From Nostoc sp. 106C (GTDB taxonomy: Bacteria > Cyanobacteriota > Cyanobacteriia > Cyanobacteriales > Nostocaceae): DNA of 64,000 nt. The stretch is from assembly GCF_002154725.1 (NCBI RefSeq), contig NZ_MTAW01000169.1, forward strand, positions 1-64,000, written 5' to 3'. Made by a program: the position numbers and the translations under genes. The notes beneath the pieces were generated by a model. It saw nothing but the letters and a program-made list of their open reading frames with translations, was not told where the DNA came from and made no database searches. How positions within the stretch are numbered: position 1 is the first letter of the stretch; each line of letters opens with the position of its first letter. Below are positions 32,673 to 43,460 of this stretch, one piece after another.

Positions 32673-35447
32673 ATGGCATTTACCGATCAACCAAGTGGTT
32701 TGCAGCAAACCTTTGATCCAGAGGGTTTACTGCACAGAATGACCAACCAGATTAGGCGATCGCTTGAACTCCCAGAAATATTAACAGCTACTGTTGCCGA
32801 GGTGCGTTCATTTTTGGGTACAGACCGAGTGATGGTTTATCGGTTTGATAGTGATGATAGCGGTGAAGTGATTGCCGAGTCTATTCATGAGCAGCGGTTG
32901 CCATCTCTATTGGGGTTGCACTTTCCGGCAAATGATATCCCCCAGCAGTCAAGAGAGATGTTTATCGCAGCCCGACAAAGGGCAATTGTGGATGTAGCTA
33001 ATGGCAAAATTGGGTTATCGCCACTGTGTTTACCAGAAACCAACGAACCCATAGACACAGAGAATATCCACTATCGACAAGTAGACCCATGTCATATTCA
33101 ATACTTAACGGCATTGGGAGTACAGTCTTCGTTGGTAGTGCCAATTTTACATCGCGATCTGAAAGAGGAATCAGCGAAGCCAGAACTGTGGGGATTGTTA
33201 GTATCGCACCACAGCCAACCACGAAGTATTTTGCCCTGGGAACTGAAATTATTACAACAAATTACCGATCAGGTAGAAATTGCGATCGCTCAAAGCAATC
33301 TTCTCTCGGAAACCCGTTCCCAGCGACAACAACAAGCCTTAATTAACCAAATCGCCATCCTATTGAATCAACTGCCGACAATCCAATTCCAAGCAGCCTT
33401 AGAATCAACTATTACTGCTTTTGGTGGTACAGGTGGCAGACTTTACATTGAGCAGAGTAGAGAACTCTATACCTGGGGTGAACAACCGCAATTACCCTAC
33501 GAGTCAAAAAGCATTGTTATTGAACAGCATCCTGTGTGGCAAAACTGGATGGCTGAGTGCAAACAAGGTCAAGTTTTAGCAATTCCCGACCTTTACAAAG
33601 AAACACATTTGCGAGTTTTAGCGGTGGGGTTTCAACCAACTAAGATTCGGGGAATTTTGATAATTCCCCTATATTATCGCAACTGTTTTCTTGGTGTTTT
33701 CAGTATTTTTCGTCCAGAATTTGATACCGAAATCTTATGGGCTGGACGCTGCGATCAGAACCAACGACAAAGACAACCCCAGCTTTCCTTTGATGTTTGG
33801 CGAGAGCAGAAAAAAGGACAAGCACCTGAATGGAAACTTGAAGATATTGTTCTAGGGCAAGCCTTGGGTTATCACTTCTCAATGGCAATTCAGCAGCAGC
33901 AAATGTACCAACAGGTACAGGTACTCAATACCAACCTAGAACAGCGGATGCAGGAGCAAACTGGTGAATTAGAAAAATCATTACTGTTTACCAAGGTCAT
34001 TAAGCAAATTACTGAGCAAATACGCAGTACATTAGACTTAAAAATTACCCTGCAAACTATTGTGCAGGAAGTCCGTCCCTTGCTAAATTCTGACCGAGTT
34101 TTAATTTACAAAATATCTGATGAATCTGATGGTCAGGTGATTGTAGAAGAGATCAATGGCAGCTATCCTTCAGTTTTAGGAATTAAAGCACCGCCAAGAT
34201 GCTTTCCTGATGAATATGCTCGTCTTTACATTCAGGGCAGAGTGCGGGCAATTAACGATGTATCTACAGCTACTTTGAGTGATTGCCATCGAGAGTTTTT
34301 GCAGAATTTACAAGTGCAAGCTAACTTAATTATCCCCATCAACATGGGTACGCAACTATGGGGATTACTAATTGCTCATCAATGTGATGCTCCGCGAAAT
34401 TGGCAAGATGGCGAAATTGAGTTAATGCAACAGCTAGCGGATCAAGCAGCGATCGCTATTCAGCAAGCACAACTCTATGAACAAAGCCATACTGCGGAAA
34501 ATCAGGCCAAGGCTAAAGCTCAACAGTTAGAGCGGACTTTATATGAACTGCGACAAACACAAACACAATTGATTCAAAACGAAAAAATGTCTAGTTTGGG
34601 ACAGTTAGTTGCAGGGGTAGCACACGAAATTAACAATCCCGTTAACTTTATCTACGGTAATCTATCTTACGCCAATGACTACACCGAACAACTACTAAAA
34701 CTTTTACGCCTCTACCAGTCGCACTATTCCCAACCTGATAGCGAAATTCGCTCGTTAGAAAAAGCAATTGATGTGGAGTTTGTGGCAGAAGACTTACCAA
34801 AAATTATTTCTTCTATGCAAGTTGGAGCCGATCGGATCTGCTCAATAGTCCAATCTTTACGCAATTTTTCTCGCTTGGATGAGGCGGAACATAAACCTGT
34901 TGACCTACATGAAGGCATTGACAGCACTTTACTAATTTTACAACACCGCCTGAAAACCACCGTCAATTTCCCTGGTGTGAAGGTAGTCAAAGACTATGGT
35001 GACTTACCCTTAGTCAGATGTTATGCCGGACAAATGAATCAAGTATTCATGAATATTCTCAGCAATGCTCTTGATGCTTTGGAAATGCACGCAGGCAATA
35101 ATCAATCCTTTATTCCTTCAATATGTATTTCAACTAGAGTCTCAGCAGATAATTCCTTTGTGCTTATTCGTATTGCCGACAATGGGCCGGGAATGACAGA
35201 AGAGGTAAAACGGCGGATTTTTGACCCGTTTTTTACAACTAAGCCTGTAGGCAAGGGTACAGGACTGGGGCTAGCTATCAGCTACCAGATTATTGTTGAA
35301 AAACATGGTGGAATTATTGACTGTGTCTCTGAAGTTGGCAAGGGTACAGAGTTCTGGATGGAGATAGCCCTTAACCCACAATGCAAAGTCAATAATCAAT
35401 ATATCAATTCTTTACTTCCATCCTCTGAGAGATGGCAGGTTAAGTAG
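32673..35447 (+). CDS. Phytochrome-like histidine kinase with three GAF domains
   Basis: 924 residues: GAF1 (about 20-205), GAF2 (about 225-415), coiled linker, GAF3 (about 440-605), HisKA ([15 protein letters not shown]) and HATPase (GNGKG-type box [17 protein letters not shown]). GAF1 has the phytochrome-like [12 protein letters not shown] motif and Cys140-His141 (DPCHIQYL), and GAF3 has Cys538-His539 (SDCHREFL), so two bilin attachment sites are predicted. No PHY domain, no receiver: output must go to a separate regulator. The kinase tail resembles that of the PAS kinase at 57787. Light-responsive signalling is probable, the response unknown. Confidence 0.9.
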   Translation: MAFTDQPSGLQQTFDPEGLLHRMTNQIRRSLELPEILTATVAEVRSFLGTDRVMVYRFDSDDSGEVIAESIHEQRLPSLLGLHFPANDIPQQSREMFIAARQRAIVDVANGKIGLSPLCLPETNEPIDTENIHYRQVDPCHIQYLTALGVQSSLVVPILHRDLKEESAKPELWGLLVSHHSQPRSILPWELKLLQQITDQVEIAIAQSNLLSETRSQRQQQALINQIAILLNQLPTIQFQAALESTITAFGGTGGRLYIEQSRELYTWGEQPQLPYESKSIVIEQHPVWQNWMAECKQGQVLAIPDLYKETHLRVLAVGFQPTKIRGILIIPLYYRNCFLGVFSIFRPEFDTEILWAGRCDQNQRQRQPQLSFDVWREQKKGQAPEWKLEDIVLGQALGYHFSMAIQQQQMYQQVQVLNTNLEQRMQEQTGELEKSLLFTKVIKQITEQIRSTLDLKITLQTIVQEVRPLLNSDRVLIYKISDESDGQVIVEEINGSYPSVLGIKAPPRCFPDEYARLYIQGRVRAINDVSTATLSDCHREFLQNLQVQANLIIPINMGTQLWGLLIAHQCDAPRNWQDGEIELMQQLADQAAIAIQQAQLYEQSHTAENQAKAKAQQLERTLYELRQTQTQLIQNEKMSSLGQLVAGVAHEINNPVNFIYGNLSYANDYTEQLLKLLRLYQSHYSQPDSEIRSLEKAIDVEFVAEDLPKIISSMQVGADRICSIVQSLRNFSRLDEAEHKPVDLHEGIDSTLLILQHRLKTTVNFPGVKVVKDYGDLPLVRCYAGQMNQVFMNILSNALDALEMHAGNNQSFIPSICISTRVSADNSFVLIRIADNGPGMTEEVKRRIFDPFFTTKPVGKGTGLGLAISYQIIVEKHGGIIDCVSEVGKGTEFWMEIALNPQCKVNNQYINSLLPSSERWQVK

Positions 35448-36381
35448 GTCGGCGTGAATATTTATCGTTGGGATGAGGCAGGAGGCAGGAGGGAAGAGGG
35501 TTTAAGCCTATTTGATTTTTCTTAACATAGTTTTGTTTTTCCACACCGTTCTGGTTAAAACTAATTTTTAAAACTTAAGCAATAAATGAGCAATGGCTCA
35601 GTGAGATAAAAATTTGCATGAGATTATTTAAGCGATTTGTAAAAAATTACTTCATATTTCGACAATATTTATCAATAGCAAAAGTAAAGTTTATTAGCAA
35701 AAAAGACTCTAACAATTCTCAGGTGCTAATCTAATAATTGAAGCTAATAAGCTTCCCTGGCAGATATAACAGCTGCATTTGAAATTAAGTTAGAGGTATA
35801 CGCTGTTTGATTTTACGTCTGTCTCACCAAAAAACAGCAACACCCAACGCGAAAACTGATATTTCCTCAAATACTAAACATCAGGGGGCGCTGTAACTAG
35901 TTTTCATTGCTTGATTATGAAAGTGATGGAATTTAGTACATCCCTGGCTAGGATAAACAATCAGAGGAAAGTATTCAGGGAGTAGAGGTTTGGGTGTTGT
36001 TTTGTTTAAGAAGCCAGGAGGCAGGAGGCAGAAGAAATAGATTATATTTTTGCTGCTCTCAGCTACAGGATTCAGAGCAATTGGGTTTCTCTTCAGCGAC
36101 GGCGCTGGCTCCTTTATGCCGACGGCAGTTCCTCTTTGGGGAAACCACCAAGACCCTAGAGGTGACGCTCGTACACCAGTTCACGCCAGTCGCTTCAAGT
36201 CGGGAAACCCGCCCACGGCGCTGTCTGTCCAACGCGCTGGCTCCTTTATGCCGGGGAACTCGTCCACCGCAGTGGCTCCTCTACCCTCTGCCTTCTCATG
36301 ATTGACTTTTGACTACCTGAAGCAAAATTGGTATAAGCTTGTACGAAGTTGAATAGCAAAAGACAGTTGAAATAGCGCCTT
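35448..36381. other. 930-bp intergenic region with clustered short repeats
   Basis: No gene seen; the open frames at 35994-36305 are made of repeat sequence. The 36080-36290 part is a repeat cluster (next entry). Confidence 0.5.
36098..36290. repeat. Cluster of short dispersed repeats
   Basis: GCTGGCTCCTTTATGCCG occurs twice, near 36104 and 36236, with CAAGTCGGGAAACCCGCC and GTTCCTCTTTGGGGAAACCA between. These blocks resemble the repeat at 52.1 kb. No TIR bounding the whole cluster was found. Confidence 0.6.
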
Positions 36382-37152
36382 ATGTCAATTATTGCGCTCA
36401 GAGCATGGTACATTCAAGATTATGAGCCGATTCCCGAACTGGAAAAACGTCAGCCAGACATTCGTCTGAGTAAAAAAAGTCTACTGAGATCGGGACTAAG
36501 AGCAGACTTTTTAGAAGACAGTGATGAGGTAAAGAAATCGACTTGGTTTGGGCGCTATCTGGAAGGGGAAAATATTGAATTTTATATTGAAGGTAGTGGT
36601 GGCTATTGCGTAGCTAATATTGACTTGATTAGCCATGAAATTTATTTCACTAAGCAGGCGATTTTAGCTCAATTAGACCCAACAATTTTTTTATGCTATC
36701 AAACTGAGTATGCCGCAGCGAGTGATGCTTTGCGAGAAGGGGTGCAAAAAAGTTTAGAAACTTTGAACTCGCGATCGCGCCTTCCCCTAGCATTAGTAGA
36801 ATCATACCGTCCTAGCAATGGTCCTTTACGGCTTTCTGTAGGTATTCTGCGAAAAATCCGTAAGAGTTTATTGTTTATTGCAGACACCACAGCGATCGCT
36901 AGCATTAATGGCAAAGAAACTACGCAATTGATTCCTAGTCCCAATGTCTGTATTGAAATGGGCTATGCCATCCAAAGTAAGCGATCAGAACAAATTTTAC
37001 TAGCGCAAATGCAACGCCCAGACTTAGAAGGAGACTTTCCTTTTGATTTACCAAAGCAGCAAATTCTCCAATTCCAAGACAGTAAAGAACTGAATAAAAT
37101 CCTTACAGGAGCAATTAAAGCCCAGCTAGCAAGGTTTAAGTTGTTTTTTTGA
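36382..37152 (+). CDS. Unknown protein, possible TIR-like/nucleotide-processing C-terminal domain
   Basis: 256 residues. The second half has IRKSLLFIADTTAIAS, then PNVCIEMGYAIQSKRSEQIL and PFDLPKQQILQF. An acidic residue in an N-x-x-x-E-x-G-Y-A motif followed by a strand and FDL resembles TIR-like or nucleoside 2-deoxyribosyltransferase-like domains found in some prokaryotic defence proteins. The N-terminal half (IQDYEPIPELEKRQPDIRLS) is unrecognised. No signal peptide. Stand-alone; no obvious partner. Fold and activity are inference only. Confidence 0.45.
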   Translation: MSIIALRAWYIQDYEPIPELEKRQPDIRLSKKSLLRSGLRADFLEDSDEVKKSTWFGRYLEGENIEFYIEGSGGYCVANIDLISHEIYFTKQAILAQLDPTIFLCYQTEYAAASDALREGVQKSLETLNSRSRLPLALVESYRPSNGPLRLSVGILRKIRKSLLFIADTTAIASINGKETTQLIPSPNVCIEMGYAIQSKRSEQILLAQMQRPDLEGDFPFDLPKQQILQFQDSKELNKILTGAIKAQLARFKLFF

Positions 37153-37219
37153 AACTCATCCTCTGTTAAGAATTGAAAAGCAATTCATAATATAAGGCAG
37201 GTGTTATCTTCACTGTGCT

Positions 37220-37999
37220 ATGCATTTAACTTGGTTAGACAGCAATAGTTGGTTGCTTGAAATTGGTGGCAAACGCATACTACTTGACCCTTGGCTAGTT
37301 GGTAAATTAACCTTCAGCAATTTAGATTGGCTATTTAAAGGTACTCGACCGCAAGAACGGCCAATACCAGAGAATATTGACCTGATTCTGCTGTCTCAAG
37401 GTTTGGAAGACCATGCTCATCCACCAACACTTCAGCAGCTCGATCGTAAAATTCCAGTTGTGGCTTCTTTGAGTGCCGCAAAAGTAGTGCAGAAGTTGGG
37501 TTACACCTCTGTCACAGCGCTTACTCACGGTGAAACTTTCAGATTCAATCATCAAGTAGAAATCAAGGCTACTCCCGGTTCCCTAATTGGTCCAAATCTA
37601 GTAGAAAATGGTTATCTTCTCAAAGAGTTGGAGAGTGGTTTAACCTTGTACTATGAGCCTCACGGAACTCATGACCCCCAAATTAAGCAGGCTGCACCAG
37701 TTGATGTGGTAATTACACCCCTGATTGACTTGGCACTACCTTTAGTGGGACCAATTATTAAAGGAACAGACAGTGCTTTAGAAGTGGCAAAGTGGTTACA
37801 ACCACAAGTAATGCTGCCTACCGCAGCGGGAGGAGATGTCATATTTGAAGGATTGATCAACAAATTTCTCCAGGCTGTGGGTAGTGTTGAAGAATTTCGT
37901 TTGTCGCTAGCAAAGAATAATCTCACCACACAAGTAATTGAACCATTACCAGGCGATCGCATTGAACTGCAATTAAACAAGCGAGCATTAGCCATCTGA
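37220..37999 (+). CDS. MBL-fold protein with degenerate metal site
   Basis: 259 residues of UlaG-like metallo-beta-lactamase fold (WLDSNSWLLEIGGKRILLDPW). The canonical HxHxDH reads SQGLEDHAHP, so the first two His are replaced by Gln and Leu while Asp-His remain. A His in YEPHGTHDP is also present. Probably not a normal binuclear zinc hydrolase, unless another metal arrangement is used. Such degenerate versions seem conserved in cyanobacteria. Contrast the intact homologue at 13871. Confidence 0.82.
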   Translation: MHLTWLDSNSWLLEIGGKRILLDPWLVGKLTFSNLDWLFKGTRPQERPIPENIDLILLSQGLEDHAHPPTLQQLDRKIPVVASLSAAKVVQKLGYTSVTALTHGETFRFNHQVEIKATPGSLIGPNLVENGYLLKELESGLTLYYEPHGTHDPQIKQAAPVDVVITPLIDLALPLVGPIIKGTDSALEVAKWLQPQVMLPTAAGGDVIFEGLINKFLQAVGSVEEFRLSLAKNNLTTQVIEPLPGDRIELQLNKRALAI

Positions 38000-38022
38000 G
38001 TTTTTCTCAATTCACTGGGAGG

Positions 38023-39249
38023 TCATTTGGCTTCCACAGTGGTCTTATTCGCCGCATCCTTGAGCAGTTGAATATGTTTAGGTAGTAAATCAGCTAAGGC
38101 GTAACGCTCTAGCACAATTTTTCGCGCATTTAAGCGAATTTGCTCCATCCGCGTTGGGTGGTCTAAGACTTCATCAATGCGGTCAGCAATTTTCTGCGGT
38201 GAGAAGAAATCGACTAGCAAACCGTTTTCGCCATCTTGAATAATCTCGGTCACCGGTGCAGTATCAGAACCTAATACTAAGCATCCTGTAGACATGGCCT
38301 CAATCATCGACCAAGAAAGGACAAACGGTCTGGTTAAATAGACATGTACAGATGATGCTTGAATTACTTGCAGATATTGCCCGTAGGGTAAAGTCCCAGT
38401 AAAGTGAACCCGTGATAAATCGAGGGGGACTTTTTTCAGCATCAGATCTTTGTAGGTACTACCTTCTGGTAAGGATTTGCCGTAGCAAACTCTATCTGCG
38501 CCAACAATTACTACATGGCAATTTGGTCTTCGCTCTTGTACATAAGCAATGGCTTCAATGAACTGAGGAAAACCGCGATATGGCTCCATACCCCTAGCTA
38601 CATAGGTGACAATTTCATCCACACCAGAGAGGTCGAGATTAGGCAGTACAAGTTTAGCTTTTGGATGAGGTTGAAAAAATTCTGTATCAACTCCATCGTG
38701 CAGCACGGAAATCTTACCTTGAAATTCTGGGGGAAACTGGGATTTTTGCCAATTCGTTGGTGATAGACCGCGATCGCAAGTATATAAATCTAGTAATATC
38801 GGTGCATTTTTTAACCGGATACGCGCTACATCATCAATAGTTAGTGGCTCTGTGGGGTCAAAATCTGCGTCTGAGCCATGAGCATGATAAAACCATTCAA
38901 AATAACAGATTAGTGGTGTATCTGGGAATGCATCCTTAACAAATAAAGTTGGTCCCCAACCAGAATGACCGCAAATTACATCGGGTACAAAGCCTCTTGC
39001 TTTGAGTTGCTCAGTCAGCTTATATACTGCTTGACCATGCAAAACTGCACCTTCTAATGGCCGGACGTAATGATGGGTTGTAGGGTGAGGATCGCGGCTT
39101 GGTTCAAAAATAGCCTTATGGATACCAGGTAGAGTGACTTCTCGATTTTTAGTGGCGAATACAACCAGGTTGTTTGGATCTTGCGCTAGTTTTAAAGCTA
39201 CGTGGCGGTACTGGGCTGGAAAATTGTTATGGAGAAAAAGAACTCGCAT
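38023..39249 (-). CDS. GT4-family glycosyltransferase
   Basis: 408 residues, GT-B fold: N-terminal HNNFPAQYRHVALKLAQ, C-terminal nucleotide-sugar site (PYRGFPQFIEAI, MSTGCLVLGSDTAPVTEIIQDGENG). The E-x7-E motif of GT4 enzymes is present as EAMSTGCLVLGSDTAPVTE. Cytoplasmic or membrane-associated, probably adding a sugar to a surface polysaccharide or lipid; acceptor unknown. Convergent with the MBL-fold gene. Confidence 0.9.
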   Translation of the reverse strand: MRVLFLHNNFPAQYRHVALKLAQDPNNLVVFATKNREVTLPGIHKAIFEPSRDPHPTTHHYVRPLEGAVLHGQAVYKLTEQLKARGFVPDVICGHSGWGPTLFVKDAFPDTPLICYFEWFYHAHGSDADFDPTEPLTIDDVARIRLKNAPILLDLYTCDRGLSPTNWQKSQFPPEFQGKISVLHDGVDTEFFQPHPKAKLVLPNLDLSGVDEIVTYVARGMEPYRGFPQFIEAIAYVQERRPNCHVVIVGADRVCYGKSLPEGSTYKDLMLKKVPLDLSRVHFTGTLPYGQYLQVIQASSVHVYLTRPFVLSWSMIEAMSTGCLVLGSDTAPVTEIIQDGENGLLVDFFSPQKIADRIDEVLDHPTRMEQIRLNARKIVLERYALADLLPKHIQLLKDAANKTTVEAK

Positions 39250-39701
39250 ACAGTTAAAGCTAGAAGCTGGGGATCAGGTATGTTTTCAAACTTGTTATAT
39301 CCTAAATAAAAACATGCGATCGCTTATATTTTGTGATGGTAGCCCTGTCAAGGTGAATAAATAATCTGCTTTCCTGGGCTGATTTTTGGTGATTAGACTT
39401 AGTAGATTATGGTTTTAGTTGGAAAACACATCCTAGAGATTTACCATACTCTTTGCCTAAGTTGAAAAGCTAATTCTCACAATTTAGATATGATTGCTAT
39501 AGTAAAATTCCCTAAATTAATAATATTTTTGATGCCTTCATAGGGAGTTATACCATAATTCCATCTAGCTCAATTTGCTGTGTGTTTATTAATTATGTGA
39601 GAATTACTATTATTTCTGCTACAGTGTAATCTCCAAGTTAGAATATGATTGTTTATCAATTTCTAGACTAATTGTTTGCGGCGTCAACTCTAATTTAGCG
39701 C
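39250..39701. other. Intergenic, nothing recognised
   Basis: AT-rich DNA between divergent genes, probably containing the glycosyltransferase promoter; no repeats or RNA genes identified. Confidence 0.4.
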
Positions 39702-39902
39702 GTGAATTATCCAGGAAAGCTACAGATATATGCCCCATCGATTACTTCCCTTGAAGAACGTGACTGGAAGGTTATGACCGAACTTTTTGATAGGGAAGAT
39801 AGCGATGAAATTGAAGCCGATATCAACAGCAGTCTGATGTTGATGATACCTGAACCATTTTGGGGAGATGATCCTTTTGAATTCTTGCGCGAATACCTTT
39901 AA
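39702..39902 (+). CDS. Small acidic protein, unknown
   Basis: 66 residues from GTG 39702, strongly acidic (FDREDSDEIEADINSS), ending FWGDDPFEFLREYL. No ribosome site of note and no known family. Convergent with the GlnQ-like gene, 30 bp away. Composition (charged, no low-complexity) suggests a real gene. Confidence 0.4.
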   Translation: MNYPGKLQIYAPSITSLEERDWKVMTELFDREDSDEIEADINSSLMLMIPEPFWGDDPFEFLREYL

Positions 39903-39931
39903 AAATTAAAAATTCAAAGCTTTGGCAATTT

Positions 39932-40687
39932 TTAAACACCCTTGAGGCGGCTGAGGAAAGTACGCAGGCGATCGCTTTGGGGATGTGTCAGAACTTCATG
40001 AGCAGCACCTTGTTCTAACACAAGACCTTGATCTAAAAATATCACCCGATGTGCGACTTCCCGAGCAAATTGCATTTCATGGGTGACTACTACCATTGTC
40101 ATACCCTCTGCCGCTAGTTGCTGCATGACTTGTAGAACTTCGCCAACCAGTTCCGGATCTAAAGCGCTGGTGGGTTCATCAAACAGCATAATCTGCGGAT
40201 TCATACATAAACTGCGGGCGATCGCTACCCGTTGTTTCTGTCCCCCAGACAGTTGTTCTGGATAAGCAGATGCTTTGTCAAAAAGACCAACTTTTTCTAG
40301 ATATAATCCTGCCAATTGAGCACTTTCTCTCGGTGTTTTTCCCAATACTTTACGCGGAGCCAGCGTCAGATTTTCCAGCACACTCAGATGAGGAAACAGA
40401 TTGAATTGCTGAAAAACCATGCCTACTTGTGTTCGTAGTTGCCGCAAGTAACTATAGTTGATAACAGGTTGGGATAAGTCGATACCGTTGACTACTAAAC
40501 GCCCATAATTAATGCTTTCTAAGCGGTTAAAGCATCTAAGTAGAGTGCTTTTACCACAACCAGAAGAACCAATCACTGCAACCACTTCTCCCCGGTTGAT
40601 TTCACCAGTGATTCCTTTAAGGACTTTCAGGGAGCCAAAGCTTTTTTCGATATTGTCAAAAATAATGGCGGGGATAGAGTTGTTCAT
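39932..40687 (-). CDS. Polar amino acid ABC transporter ATPase (GlnQ-like)
   Basis: About 251 residues: Walker [13 protein letters not shown]-loop [11 protein letters not shown], signature [15 protein letters not shown], Walker [16 protein letters not shown]-loop [10 protein letters not shown]. The sequence is of the GlnQ/HisP type that energises uptake of polar amino acids. No permease or binding protein gene is adjacent in this window, so it is an orphan ATPase that must partner elsewhere. ATG 40687 preferred over TTG 40693. Confidence 0.92.
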   Translation of the reverse strand: MNNSIPAIIFDNIEKSFGSLKVLKGITGEINRGEVVAVIGSSGCGKSTLLRCFNRLESINYGRLVVNGIDLSQPVINYSYLRQLRTQVGMVFQQFNLFPHLSVLENLTLAPRKVLGKTPRESAQLAGLYLEKVGLFDKASAYPEQLSGGQKQRVAIARSLCMNPQIMLFDEPTSALDPELVGEVLQVMQQLAAEGMTMVVVTHEMQFAREVAHRVIFLDQGLVLEQGAAHEVLTHPQSDRLRTFLSRLKGV

Positions 40688-40898
40688 TATCAATATTAAC
40701 TACTCTCTAGTCTATTGTAATATTTTTAACTTAGACGTAAGCTGCTTGCAGAGCTACTACTAAAACGCAGAATCAGTACAGAGGACAGAAGGGAAAAAAT
40801 TAATTATATAGCTGGATTCTGTTTGATAGCGTTTTTCAAACAGTGGGGAAAGTAGCCTGAGGGTTATTCGTGGAGTGGCGATCGCAGTTGCAGTCAAG

Positions 40899-41723
40899 TT
40901 AACCGTTTATAGCTTCGTAGTCTTCTAACGCTGCTTTTGCACCAAATTCTACAAGCAAACTCAAGTCACATCCATACTCTCCACTACAGCTAAAGGAACC
41001 AAGCTCTAGTATGTGAAGCTCACCTTCTGATTCGCAGATGTCTACAGTGTACAAAGATTCTGGATACCAATTTACTGTTTTTAATATGTTATTTAAATAG
41101 TTTTCTAAATAGCCTCCCTTGATTATTTCATCTCTTCTCTCTTCTCCAACTAGATATAGTGAACCAGTAATTGCTTGATTTTGGTAAACGAAAAATCTCC
41201 ACTCTTTAGTAATTGGACGTTTGTTACTGACTAGTAATAAAGTTGTCTCATCTCTTTGCAGTTCACTTCCTAAAGATTGTATAGTATTTAAGACATTAAG
41301 ATTAAACACTCCAGCGCGAAACGATTTCATATTGCTATCAGGTCTGATAAATAAATTGCCATCAGACTCAAAATAGTCAAGAATTTCTTTTCTTCTACGA
41401 ATTAGTTCACCTAAAGAGAGAATGAAATATTTGTTATTCAGCAAATATCGACCAAAGTAAGTATAATAGGTAGTGCAACGCAAATTCTTTTCATCCATAT
41501 AAGCTCCCGGAATCCAAGAGGTTCGCAAAATATTCCGACCTAAATTTAGGGTTCCTCTAAATAAAACACACTCATGCTCTGGAAAATATTCTTTTGCATC
41601 TCCCGGGTGAAATCTGAGATAGCTTGTCTCTTTCCAAAAGTATCCTTGTCTTCGCAATTCTTCTACAAATTCTTCATCAACATCAGATATATATCTTTCA
41701 ATTAGCCAATTAACTTTTTTCAT
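40899..41723 (-). CDS. ATP-grasp domain protein (DUF4343-like)
   Basis: 274 residues. The C-terminal half has ATP-grasp-like strands (LFIRPDSNMKSFRAG, EWRFFVYQNQAITGSLYL, VDICESEGELHILELGSFS), where Asp, Glu and the late E-L-G-S would bind Mg-ATP. Family members with this layout are called DUF4343 ATP-grasp proteins and are presumed to ligate amino acid-like substrates. No peptide substrate gene is adjacent. Substrate unknown. Confidence 0.65.
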   Translation of the reverse strand: MKKVNWLIERYISDVDEEFVEELRRQGYFWKETSYLRFHPGDAKEYFPEHECVLFRGTLNLGRNILRTSWIPGAYMDEKNLRCTTYYTYFGRYLLNNKYFILSLGELIRRRKEILDYFESDGNLFIRPDSNMKSFRAGVFNLNVLNTIQSLGSELQRDETTLLLVSNKRPITKEWRFFVYQNQAITGSLYLVGEERRDEIIKGGYLENYLNNILKTVNWYPESLYTVDICESEGELHILELGSFSCSGEYGCDLSLLVEFGAKAALEDYEAING

Positions 41724-41918
41724 AATTATCTGGTGTAACTTGATTCTCTATAACTACAACCTCGATAGGTGGGCAATGCCCACCCTACTTGTATTGAAAA
41801 TATACGTAATTGGCAATTAGTACGATAATCCTTTGGGCTGGTAATTTAGTTATTTGTATAATACTTGAATGAATGTATTTACAGAAATTCTGATATTTGG
41901 ATAACAGAAGGTCAAGAA

Positions 41919-42524
41919 ATGTCTGAAATTACTAGAAAATTGGTCTTTCTCATCTGCTTTATTGCTATATATACAATTCGCCTTTACTTCAAGCAGCAAG
42001 TATCGCAGAAAAAAATTACTGAATCTCGTAAAACCACTCAGGAAAAAGTGCTGCTGTTTTTAGCATTTATAGGCATATTTATCCTACCTCTAATTGGTAT
42101 TTTTACACCTTGGCTAGAGTTTGCTGCATATAATCTACCTGATTGGACTGGTTGGATTGGTACGGCTGTTTTTGTCACTGCTATTTGGCTGTTTTGGCGT
42201 TCCCATGCAGACTTGGGTTTGAATTGGTCAGCCTCACTAGAAATTCATGAGCATCACTCACTGATTGATACTGGAGTGTACCGCTATATTCGCCACCCAA
42301 TGTATGCATCTTTTTTGCTTTGGGGAATAGCCCAAGCTTTGCTTCTACATAATTGGATTTATGGATTATTCAATATATTATCGTTTCTACCGATGTATTT
42401 TCTGCGAGTTTATCAAGAAGAGCAGATGATGCTTGATACGTTTGGGGAGAAGTATCGAAATTATATGTCTTGTACGGGGCGAGTGATACCAAAATTTACT
42501 CTAAGAGCAACACCATTAAGCTGA
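41919..42524 (+). CDS. ICMT/PEMT-like membrane methyltransferase
   Basis: About 201 residues with four to five membrane helices and the isoprenylcysteine carboxyl methyltransferase signature LIDTGVYRYIRHPMYASFLLW plus the C-terminal EEQMMLDTFGEKYRNYM. Uses S-adenosylmethionine at the membrane to methylate a lipid-like or small hydrophobic substrate; bacterial substrates are mostly unknown. The start at 41919 is chosen after AGAAGG; an upstream frame to 41865 has no support. Confidence 0.85.
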   Translation: MSEITRKLVFLICFIAIYTIRLYFKQQVSQKKITESRKTTQEKVLLFLAFIGIFILPLIGIFTPWLEFAAYNLPDWTGWIGTAVFVTAIWLFWRSHADLGLNWSASLEIHEHHSLIDTGVYRYIRHPMYASFLLWGIAQALLLHNWIYGLFNILSFLPMYFLRVYQEEQMMLDTFGEKYRNYMSCTGRVIPKFTLRATPLS

Positions 42525-42656
42525 AAAATTATGTCTAACAAGTGATATATCTGAGTAGTCCAGTGAATTCTTCAGCTTAATTTTTGAAGATCTAAAGGCA
42601 CAATGCCGAATTTTAATCACCAAAATCAACCGCTAAAGGATGCTTAATTTATCTTT

Positions 42657-43460
42657 TCATGATGCTCTAATCAGCGTGCCTAGAGCCGACTTGCCCAAAA
42701 CAGCATTAGCCAAATTGCCTGGGATATTACCATCAATTATCCAGCAATCAATTCCTAAATGAGATATAGACATAAATTCTTCAACTTTTCTGGACATACC
42801 ACCAGTAACATCTATAGATTTACTTCCACCCAAAAAAGCTTTTATTTGGGGATAGTTAGCTTGAGTAATATTAGATATTAATTGCCCTTTCTGGTCATAT
42901 ACACCTGGATAGTTACCAGCATTTATTAGCCGAGTTTGAAACTTTTCTTTTTTGTGGAAATGTTTAGCTAATTCTGCTAATAAAGTGTCTGTAGAGAGGA
43001 TTGTGCCACCAATTACTTTATCTAAAATCACATCACCAAATACTAAAGGAATCAAACCAGCTTCTAGACTGTTTTCTATAGCTGAAAAGTCAATTTTGAT
43101 TAGCTTTTTATCTTGAGTAACTGCCATAGTTATAGGTGGTAGGCTAATTACTGGCAAACCCGCTTGCAGAAAAATCTTCGCCAACAGAAAATTTAGATCT
43201 AAAGCATCTTGGTGAACTAAACAAAAACCCAGTTTATCGACATCAGATTTAAAGCCCTCAATGGTATTGTATTTTTTCGCTGACTGATGACCGAACGAGC
43301 CAGCACCGTTGCCAATAATTAATTTTAGATTAGGATTTTGATTTACAATCTGAGTTACTTCCACAACCAATTGTTGCATTATTTCGGGTCGAGCAGTATA
43401 AGGTTTATCCTTATCAGTAATTAAAGACCCTCCTAGCTTAATTAATGCCAGATCCATCAT
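42657..43460 (-). CDS. Isopentenyl-phosphate-kinase-like amino acid kinase family protein
   Basis: 267 residues. LIKLGGSLITDKDKPYTAR and LIIGNGAGSFGHQSAKKY contain the glycine loops and the His (residue 58) that in isopentenyl phosphate kinases binds the substrate phosphate; KVIGGTILSTDTLLAELA and DVTGGMSRKVEEF complete the amino acid kinase fold. In IPK the product is isopentenyl diphosphate. Cyanobacteria use the MEP pathway (ispE is present at 52719), so a salvage role, or a different phosphate substrate, is likely. It overlaps the RNA-repair fusion gene by 23 bp, so it is translationally coupled with that operon; why is unknown. Confidence 0.82.
   Translation of the reverse strand: MMDLALIKLGGSLITDKDKPYTARPEIMQQLVVEVTQIVNQNPNLKLIIGNGAGSFGHQSAKKYNTIEGFKSDVDKLGFCLVHQDALDLNFLLAKIFLQAGLPVISLPPITMAVTQDKKLIKIDFSAIENSLEAGLIPLVFGDVILDKVIGGTILSTDTLLAELAKHFHKKEKFQTRLINAGNYPGVYDQKGQLISNITQANYPQIKAFLGGSKSIDVTGGMSRKVEEFMSISHLGIDCWIIDGNIPGNLANAVLGKSALGTLIRAS

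Noticed and set aside
35994-36305. Two overlapping frames of 83-103 codons
   Set aside because: Entirely within clustered short repeats.
42657-43460. Aspartokinase or glutamate 5-kinase as identity of the kinase
   Set aside because: The His in GAGSFGH and the overall pattern fit isopentenyl phosphate kinase better; no ACT or PUA domain.
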